A DNA stretch of 5,491 nt, taken from NCBI GenBank assembly GCA_016840645.1, contig JAEORY010000305.1, positions 1-5,491 of the forward strand. Direction: 5' to 3'. The notes under the pieces were generated by a model, which worked only from the letters and a program-made list of their open reading frames with translations, made no database searches and was not told the origin of the DNA. Positions 1-4,327 of this stretch are shown here, one piece after another (position 1 is the first letter of the stretch; each line of letters opens with the position of its first letter). The position numbers and the translations under genes were made by a program. The DNA is from Candidatus Borrarchaeota archaeon. GTDB taxonomy: Archaea > Asgardarchaeota > Sifarchaeia > Borrarchaeales > Borrarchaeaceae.

Positions 1-374
1 GCCGTAGTGAGGAGTGGGGCATTGATCCCCAGAAGATCGGGATCCTCGGTTTCTCGGCTGGAGGTATGTTAAGCCTTGGTATTTTACTTGATACCGTACA
101 CCAAAGCAGGCCTGATTTTGCAGGAGTGATCTATACTCCATGGTCTGGAGGTCAAGTTCCTGAAGATGCCCCGCCACTTTTTATCGCTGTGGCAAGTGAC
201 GATGCTATAGCATCGGCAGGAAGTATTAAAATATACAAGGCTTGGAAGGCAGCCGGAGCGGAAGTTGAATTACATCTCTATTCCAAAGGTGGCCATGGTT
301 TTGGAATGCAGAAATCAGGATTGCCTTCCGAAAAGTGGATTGAGCGCTTCTGGGATTGGCTTGAAATCCAATGA
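1..374 (+). CDS. alpha/beta-hydrolase (esterase-like), C-terminal part
   Basis: The reading frame enters the window open (first full codon at position 3) and ends with TGA at 372-374; the N-terminal half lies outside. The visible 123 residues show the C-terminal half of an alpha/beta-hydrolase. GFSAGG (codons 48-65) is the nucleophile elbow with the catalytic Ser at 54-56. VASDD (near 189-203) supplies the likely catalytic Asp at the end of a beta strand. GGHGFG has the catalytic His at 294-296. The tail SEKWIERFWDWL is typical of the last helix in the acetyl-esterase / BD-FAE group, which in Bacteroidota often removes acetyl or feruloyl groups from plant polysaccharides. The family is clear from the triad and its spacing; the substrate is inferred only. 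ATG at 66 is an internal Met after the catalytic Ser and is not the start. No partner gene follows: the next element is a non-coding repeat. Confidence 0.87.
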   Translation, partial: RSEEWGIDPQKIGILGFSAGGMLSLGILLDTVHQSRPDFAGVIYTPWSGGQVPEDAPPLFIAVASDDAIASAGSIKIYKAWKAAGAEVELHLYSKGGHGFGMQKSGLPSEKWIERFWDWLEIQ

Positions 375-419
375 TTACTTGCTGTGCGAGTATGCTAGCC
401 ATAAAGTCGTAGTTGTCCT

Positions 420-437
420 ATAATGTACTTGGATTAT
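420..437. other. ATAAT-8-ATTAT dyad in repeat A
   Basis: An inverted pair ATAAT (420-424) and ATTAT (433-437) is separated by an 8-bp spacer (GTACTTGG). Arms and spacer are all identical in repeat copy B at 1886-1903. Short inverted arms around a 6-8 bp spacer are the usual layout of a tyrosine-recombinase core site, but an AT-rich dyad this short can also be a protein-binding site or chance. Function is inference. Confidence 0.4.
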
Positions 438-552
438 GTTTATATAGCTTTGATCCTAAAGCAACATTTATTTTTCAGTTGCTAATTCAGTGAATCTATC
501 GTCCATTCTTAGAAGGGGAGAGGTTCTTGGTTTTGATGAAGAATTCGAGAAT

Positions 553-591
553 ACACTCTTTTTGCGTTGTGCAGCAACGTGAAATGGGTGT
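553..591. other. conserved 39-nt hairpin in repeat A
   Basis: The arms ACACTCTTTTTGCGTTG (553-569) and CAACGTGAAATGGGTGT (575-591) pair over 17 positions with a single T:T mismatch and a few G:T wobbles, around a 5-nt loop (TGCAG). Both stem arms are identical in copy B and only one loop base differs (T to C). No T-tract follows on either strand, so a Rho-independent terminator is unlikely. It may act as folded single-stranded DNA or as RNA. Confidence 0.75.
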
Positions 592-704
592 TACCGTATT
601 AATCACTTCAACTGAAAAGTCTTTCATAGAACCAATAGCTGATTGAATGGCCTCTAATCCCATTAATCAAAAACTAAATTCAATTTTAACACAAACAATT
701 ACAG

Positions 705-1739
705 ATGAGTGGCACACCAATGCCTCACAATGACATTCTATTTCAGAGGATCCGAGACATACTTGATAATGCAAGATACAAAGTCTATCGTACGGCCAAC
801 ACAGAAATGCTCCGAGCATACTGGAATGTTGGAAGGGAGATCGTCGTACAAGAGCAAAAGGGCCAGGACCGAGCCAAGTATGGGAGTGCTTTGCTGGAAG
901 AATTGGCAAAAAGGCTAACTGAACTGTACGGGAGGAGTTTCAGCAGTCGACATCTTCGATATATGCGCCAGTTTTACAGGGAGTTCCCAAAATGGAACGC
1001 GGTGCGTTCCGAATTGTCCTGGACCCATTACCGGATGTTATTGAAGGTTGAAAAAGAAAATGCCCGAAATTTTTATATGCAAGAAGCCATTACTGGAAAC
1101 TGGAGTACTCGACAATTGGAAAGGCAAATCAACTCATTGTATTTCGATAGGTTATTAATTAGCAATGACAAAAAAGGAATCATGCTGGATATTGATACCG
1201 AGAAAGAGCTTATGCACCCTGAAAATATCATTAAGGATCCTTTCGTGCTGGAGTTCCTGAATGTGAATGAGAGCAAAAGGTTGGCTGAATCCGATTTAGA
1301 AACTGCATTAATTGATAAACTGCAACATTTCATACTTGAGCTGGGGAACGGATTTTCTTTTGTGAGTCGTCAATACAGGATTACAACGGGCAATGAACAC
1401 TACTATATTGACCTGGTATTCTACAATTATATCCTTAAATGCTTCTTAATCATTGATCTTAAACCAGATAAACTTACACACAAAGACATTGGGCAAATGG
1501 ATTTTTACGTGCGGTTTTTTGAAGATCAGTTGAAACAACCAGGAGATAATCCTTCAATAGGATTGATTTTATGCACGGAGAAGAATAGAACCATCGTGAA
1601 GTATAGCTTGCTTAATGAGAGCAAGCAGATCTTTGCTTCAAGGTATCAACTGTATCTTCCAACAATAGAACAATTAGAACAGGAGATACAAAGAGAGAGG
1701 GATCAGATCAAGCTGGAACAAAAACTTTGTAGAGAATAA
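705..1739 (+). CDS. DUF1016 / YhcG-type PDDEXK nuclease domain protein
   Basis: A complete 344-residue protein, close to the roughly 370 residues usual for the YhcG/DUF1016 family. Residues about 8-145 form the helical, winged-helix-like DUF1016 N-terminal domain (YWNVGREI at 39-46, YGRSFSSRHLRYMRQFY at 75-91, LSWTHYRMLL at 104-113). Residues about 175-325 form the PDDEXK nuclease fold: LETALI with E199, YYIDLVFYN with D236, IIDLK with D251 and K253, then GQMDFY at 263-268. All expected catalytic positions are present, so the protein is probably an active, soluble DNA endonuclease. The tail (322-344) is charged and may form a coiled coil. Family members are often linked to type I restriction or other defence loci, but no hsd genes are visible here. 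ATG 705 is the first start after an in-frame TAA at 687; it has no Shine-Dalgarno sequence, and ATG 720 is an alternative. The gene lies alone between two long direct repeats. G+C falls from about 50% in the N-terminal part to about 36% in the C-terminal part. Confidence 0.93.
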   Translation: MSGTPMPHNDILFQRIRDILDNARYKVYRTANTEMLRAYWNVGREIVVQEQKGQDRAKYGSALLEELAKRLTELYGRSFSSRHLRYMRQFYREFPKWNAVRSELSWTHYRMLLKVEKENARNFYMQEAITGNWSTRQLERQINSLYFDRLLISNDKKGIMLDIDTEKELMHPENIIKDPFVLEFLNVNESKRLAESDLETALIDKLQHFILELGNGFSFVSRQYRITTGNEHYYIDLVFYNYILKCFLIIDLKPDKLTHKDIGQMDFYVRFFEDQLKQPGDNPSIGLILCTEKNRTIVKYSLLNESKQIFASRYQLYLPTIEQLEQEIQRERDQIKLEQKLCRE

Positions 1740-1876
1740 AAACCTTGCGGGCTGGCGATGCATGATCCAAAGCGGTGGTAGCGTACAGGCCTTAGAGCGA
1801 GGGCTGAGCGGCTACTTAACATAATGCCTGATTATAGTGACAGAGCAGGATCCACAGAACAAAGCCGGAAAGTTGC
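1740..1876. other. GC-richer non-coding stretch between nuclease gene and repeat B
   Basis: This segment has no ORF and its first two-thirds are visibly richer in G+C than the flanks. Its start (CTTGC at 1745) and end (AGCC..AAAGT at 1863-1873) resemble the short stretch 379-408 that separates the esterase stop from repeat A, so copy B may carry about 100 extra bases relative to copy A. It holds a variant dyad ATAAT-gcctg-ATTAT (1821-1835). It could be an RNA or part of a larger repeat unit; I recognise no named family. Confidence 0.4.
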
Positions 1877-1885
1877 AGTTGTCCT

Positions 1886-1903
1886 ATAATGTACTTGGAT
1901 TAT
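1886..1903. other. ATAAT-8-ATTAT dyad in repeat B
   Basis: Identical to the dyad at 420-437: ATAAT (1886-1890), spacer GTACTTGG, ATTAT (1899-1903). It lies in the most conserved part of the element. Candidate recombinase or regulator binding site, by inference only. Confidence 0.4.
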
Positions 1904-2019
1904 GTTAATATAGCTTCGATCCTAAGGCAATATCTTTCAATCCGGTTTATGCTCTATGATACTCTCGTCTGAACCTGGAAGGGGAGGGGTTCAAAGGTTT
2001 TGACTAAGGATTCGTGGAT

Positions 2020-2058
2020 ACACTCTTTTTGCGTTGCGCAGCAACGTGAAATGGGTGT
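2020..2058. other. conserved 39-nt hairpin in repeat B
   Basis: Same 17-position stem as at 553-591 (arms 2020-2036 and 2042-2058) with loop CGCAG. Bases around the hairpin have changed between copies while the stem has not, which suggests the structure is maintained. An isolated copy of the first 11 bases of the left arm (ACACTCTTTTT) follows at 2067-2077 without a matching right arm. Confidence 0.75.
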
Positions 2059-2415
2059 TAACAATTACACTCTTTTTACCTTTGTTCTGTATGTTTAGGA
2101 GCATATCACTTTTAAGTCTGCCATCATTATATTATTGATAATTAGGAGCTTGTCAGGTATTTGAAAAGGCTCATATTCAATAGATTATCTCGGTCTCAAT
2201 AATAAGGCTAGAAATTCTTGACTTGAATTGATACATGGGGTAATTTTAATATTGGAATTCAACTCAGGGGTTTCCCTGTTTTCTTCTTACTACTGTATTA
2301 CCGCAATTCGTCAATCAGGAAATAGTATTGTTCGATACTTTTCCGTCATTTAATATAAAAGGATTAAGTCTTGAGTAGTCATCTGTTTTTTATTCTCAGT
2401 GATACGATTTATTCT

Positions 2416-2598
2416 ATGGCTGAAATAGGGGTGCAAAAGCAGGAACTGGAACTGATCAGAAATGAAATTGAATCCCGGAATAATTCAAAAATCACAAAAC
2501 GTGCTGCAAAGAAGCAACCGGAAGAGCACAATTTTCATCTTGGTATTAATCAATCGAACAATTTATTTCGATCATCATTTAACACACAAGCCACATGA
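2416..2598 (+). CDS. doubtful small ORF, 60 aa, unknown
   Basis: ATG 2416 to TGA 2598 encodes a 60-residue, charged peptide. Its first part (MAEIGVQKQELELIRNEIES) looks helical and amphipathic, and the middle is Lys-rich (KITKRAAKK). The same frame could start at TTG 2371, just after an in-frame TAA at 2365, with an AAAGGA-like sequence about 8 bp upstream. There is no signal peptide, membrane segment or motif I recognise. It may be a small protein, the remnant of a larger gene, or chance. I give it low weight because the surroundings are non-coding and AT-rich. Confidence 0.2.
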   Translation: MAEIGVQKQELELIRNEIESRNNSKITKRAAKKQPEEHNFHLGINQSNNLFRSSFNTQAT

Positions 2599-2772
2599 CT
2601 TCATTTAGTCTTCCTTTTATTCTGATTCTGTAGCTGGGTAATATTGGATTTCATTTTTCTCTCGAACGAAGGTTTTTTGATCATTGTCAGTATATGTTAA
2701 ATATAGGTTCTCATTTCGGCTGGCTAGACAATCAACATTGAACTGATAAAATAAACAAAGTAAAATATGCTG

Positions 2773-2787
2773 AGCCCTTCCGGGGCT
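2773..2787. other. short GC hairpin upstream of the operon
   Basis: AGCCC (2773-2777) and GGGCT (2783-2787) form a perfect 5-bp stem with loop TTCCG, conspicuous in AT-rich DNA. There is no T-tract right after it, so it is not a convincing terminator. It lies about 55 bp before the start of the first operon gene and could be a leader or operator structure. Confidence 0.3.
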
Positions 2788-2823
2788 AACCCAATATTAG
2801 ATTCTATTATTTCTCTTAGTTTA

Positions 2824-2831
2824 TAAATTTG
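2824..2831 (+). promoter_or_regulatory. possible Bacteroidota -7 promoter element (TAAATTTG)
   Basis: TAAATTTG matches the TAnnTTTG -7 consensus of Bacteroidota housekeeping promoters. It lies 12 bp before ATG 2844, which would leave a very short leader, and I do not see a clear TTTG -33 element at the usual distance. It is a candidate only; the AT-rich region could hold the true promoter further upstream. Confidence 0.3.
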
Positions 2832-2843
2832 AAAAACAAAGCC

Positions 2844-3572
2844 ATGAACAGACAATTATTAATTATCTTTCTTTTATGCTATGGATGTACAATCCTATCA
2901 GCACAGACAAGCACTGAATGGGGCTATCCCATTCGACCTGGAAGTCCAGAGTGGGAAAGAGCAACAAGTCTTGAGGAAAGACTACGCTTCTACAATATCC
3001 CAGATAATCTTCTTAACACAATGACCACTGAGGATCTTGTTAAAACTTGTCTAAATTATCCTGAGTTAAGGATGATTTTCACTCGTAACAGTCTTCAGAA
3101 AGGATATGAGTTCTTAAAAAGAGAATTTAATGGTTTTCGAGAACTTGAAAAGAGGACTGATGCTGGAGAGCATTTAATGATTGCTTACTCAGATAAAGAA
3201 CATGACGATGTTTCAAAAATTACCGATGGAGTTGGTAGAGGAAGATTTATGCAAAGTATCCTCAATATTGAGCTTATCCTTTCTCAAGAACCTATTATTA
3301 ATAACATGGCTAAAGCCGAACAATTTGCATTAAAAAAGCAGGCAATTAAAAGCTATGAAAATGTTGTAAGACTAGAAAAATATTATGGCACTTTCCCATT
3401 AGAAATGCCCGCTTTAATAATGGGTAGATTATTGATAATTGAGAAAGAGACAAATCTTGCTCTGAATAGCCAAATTGATAATGAGATAATAGCTTTTCTT
3501 AGTAATCCAGGGGGCTTCACAACTGATGTCTGGTCAAGGGTATATAATATTGCAAAAAATGATTTTAAGTAG
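2844..3572 (+). CDS. exported protein of unknown function, first of a paralogous pair
   Basis: 242 residues. ATG 2844 is preferred over an in-frame TTG at 2829 because it gives a normal signal peptide: a short charged N-terminus (MNRQ), a hydrophobic core (LLIIFLLCYGCTIL) and a cleavage region SAQ at 19-21, typical of signal peptidase I exports in Bacteroidota. The mature protein appears mostly helical. Its core (residues about 50-115) carries TTEDL at 61-65, NYP at 71-73, then NSLQKGY, KREFNG, ELEKRTD and a Leu/Tyr end. The next gene shares this pattern (TT..L, L.YP, NS..GY, KR...G, ELE.RTD.G, L...Y). I do not recognise a named domain and infer no enzyme activity. The gene overlaps nothing upstream, and its stop lies 7 bp before the next start, so the two are very probably cotranscribed. 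Being exported beside a lipoprotein paralogue and a secreted putative enzyme, it may be an accessory, inhibitor or binding protein. Confidence 0.85.
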   Translation: MNRQLLIIFLLCYGCTILSAQTSTEWGYPIRPGSPEWERATSLEERLRFYNIPDNLLNTMTTEDLVKTCLNYPELRMIFTRNSLQKGYEFLKREFNGFRELEKRTDAGEHLMIAYSDKEHDDVSKITDGVGRGRFMQSILNIELILSQEPIINNMAKAEQFALKKQAIKSYENVVRLEKYYGTFPLEMPALIMGRLLIIEKETNLALNSQIDNEIIAFLSNPGGFTTDVWSRVYNIAKNDFK

Positions 3573-3579
3573 CTGTAAA

Positions 3580-4317
3580 ATGCGAATTCATATCCTGTTG
3601 ATTCTGCTCTTATTAATAGTTATGGGCTGTGGTAAAAGGAACCCCTGTAGTGATCTGCCTGATTGCGTATATCAATATCCTGATCTACCTGAGGAACATA
3701 CAATGACTAGTGAGGAGGTAGACAAATATGCTGATCTCCCTAAAGAAGTTGCAGAGTGTCTTACAACGGACTGTCTGATAGAAAGTATTTTGACTTATCC
3801 TTACATAAGTTTGATATTTGCAGGAGCGAATTCTCAAGCCGGTTATGATTTAGTAAAACGACAATACCGGGGATTATCTGAGTTGGAATCAAGAACTGAC
3901 AGAGGGAGTTATTTATTGCAAAAGTATCAATCCAGGGATCCCATAGGTTTTGATAAAACGTGGGATAATCTTGAAATTGGGCGGTACATGGCTACAGGTG
4001 TATTTATTGAGGTAATTCAAAGCCAATATATAAATCTTCAGAATCTTGATTCTATAAACTTTAATCATCTATTCAAAAGAAGCTTAGAAGTATACGATCT
4101 CGAAAAGACAGAAATTGAGCACTTTGGTTATTTTGGGCTAACGTATAGTACAGCAACTTTAGCAAGAATGATGCTAATAAGCAATTATGAACCTTTTGTT
4201 TCACTGTACAACACAAATGATTATGTCAAATACATTACTGAAGAATACGGACCTTCCGATGCTTCATTAATTGAATTGATTTATGAGATAGCAATAGAAT
4301 ATTCAAAAAATATATAA
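3580..4317 (+). CDS. lipoprotein of unknown function, paralogue of preceding gene
   Basis: 245 residues from ATG 3580, chosen because it gives a textbook lipoprotein signal: MRIH, a Leu/Ile-rich core, then lipobox VMGC with the lipidated Cys at residue 17. ATG 3559 and GTG 3526 are in frame but add residues before the signal and overlap the preceding gene. The protein is expected to be anchored in the inner or outer membrane. Residues 51-116 align with residues 50-115 of the preceding protein, keeping LTTDCL, LTYP, NSQAGY, VKRQYRG, ELESRTDRG and the following Leu/Tyr. After this core the two diverge, though both keep a helical second half (here LEIGRYMATGVF and TATLARMMLI against GVGRGRFMQSI and PALIMGRLLI). 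The short region after the lipid Cys is Cys- and Pro-rich (CGKRNPCSDLPDC). I recognise no named domain. The gene follows its paralogue by 7 bp and precedes the secreted putative enzyme by 10 bp. A membrane-anchored copy beside a soluble copy suggests related but separate locations. Confidence 0.87.
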   Translation: MRIHILLILLLLIVMGCGKRNPCSDLPDCVYQYPDLPEEHTMTSEEVDKYADLPKEVAECLTTDCLIESILTYPYISLIFAGANSQAGYDLVKRQYRGLSELESRTDRGSYLLQKYQSRDPIGFDKTWDNLEIGRYMATGVFIEVIQSQYINLQNLDSINFNHLFKRSLEVYDLEKTEIEHFGYFGLTYSTATLARMMLISNYEPFVSLYNTNDYVKYITEEYGPSDASLIELIYEIAIEYSKNI

Positions 4318-4327
4318 AACTGTAGTT

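Larger units (their letters stand above)
411..593 (+). repeat. long direct repeat, copy A (upstream of nuclease gene)
   Basis: This non-coding element is repeated in the same orientation at 1877-2060. Alignment by eye shows three parts. The left block 411-464 matches 1877-1930 at 51 of 54 positions. The spacer 465-510 has the same length (46 bp) as its counterpart but is only about half identical. The right block 511-593 matches 1977-2060 at roughly 87% with a single one-base gap. The right block ends in a 39-nt hairpin and the left block has an ATAAT/ATTAT dyad. It has no ORF. It begins 36 bp after the esterase stop and ends about 110 bp before the nuclease start. Similarity may extend weakly leftward to the AGCC at 397. 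It could be a MITE-like element, a recombination site or a structured RNA. Confidence 0.9.
1877..2060 (+). repeat. long direct repeat, copy B (downstream of nuclease gene)
   Basis: Second copy of the element at 411-593, in the same orientation, 1466 bp further on. It has the same three-part structure: left block 1877-1930, diverged 46-bp spacer 1931-1976, right block 1977-2060. In this copy the spacer/right-block boundary also shows GAACC (1971-1975) and GGTTC (1988-1992) as a further short inverted pair, which copy A lacks. It is non-coding. Together the copies frame the nuclease gene as a gene-plus-repeat unit. Confidence 0.9.
2061..2843. other. AT-rich intergenic region without convincing genes
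   Basis: About 780 bases separate repeat B from the exported-protein operon. I see no conserved RNA gene, transposase or clear coding region here. What it holds: a lone hairpin-arm fragment (2067-2077), a doubtful small ORF (2416-2598), a short GC hairpin (2773-2787) and a possible promoter element just before the operon (2824-2831). It could be decayed mobile DNA, but no recognisable remnant protein was found. Confidence 0.55.

Noticed and set aside
553..591. Rho-independent terminator
   Set aside because: The stem is strong enough, but no run of T follows the hairpin on either strand in either copy.
667..909. Minus-strand ORF of 80 codons over the start of the nuclease gene
   Set aside because: It lies antisense to a well-supported conserved coding region, has no recognisable domain and reads as a shadow frame.
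709..918. Plus-strand 69-codon ORF overlapping the nuclease start in another frame
   Set aside because: It overlaps the DUF1016 N-terminal domain out of frame and shows no independent evidence.
1073..1333. Minus-strand ORF of 86 codons inside the nuclease gene
   Set aside because: Ser/Leu-rich translation typical of the antisense of a coding frame; the plus-strand protein has conserved family motifs there.
411..2060. Integron attC sites as an explanation of the gene-repeat units
   Set aside because: The repeat ends do not give clean RYYYAAC and GTTRRRY core sites: the GTTAACA at the end of copy B has C where a purine is needed, and copy A lacks the motif altogether.
411..2060. CRISPR array
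   Set aside because: There are only two long repeats with a gene between them, not short repeats with regular spacers.
411..2060. Insertion sequence with the nuclease as transposase
   Set aside because: The nuclease belongs to the DUF1016/YhcG family rather than a known transposase family, and the flanking repeats are direct, not inverted. A composite element with direct-repeat ends cannot be fully excluded.
2829..2843. TTG start five codons upstream for the first operon gene
   Set aside because: ATG 2844 gives a standard signal peptide and a usual start codon; the TTG overlaps the possible promoter element.
3526..3579. GTG 3526 or ATG 3559 as start of the lipoprotein gene
   Set aside because: Both add residues before an otherwise ideal lipoprotein signal and overlap the preceding coding sequence.
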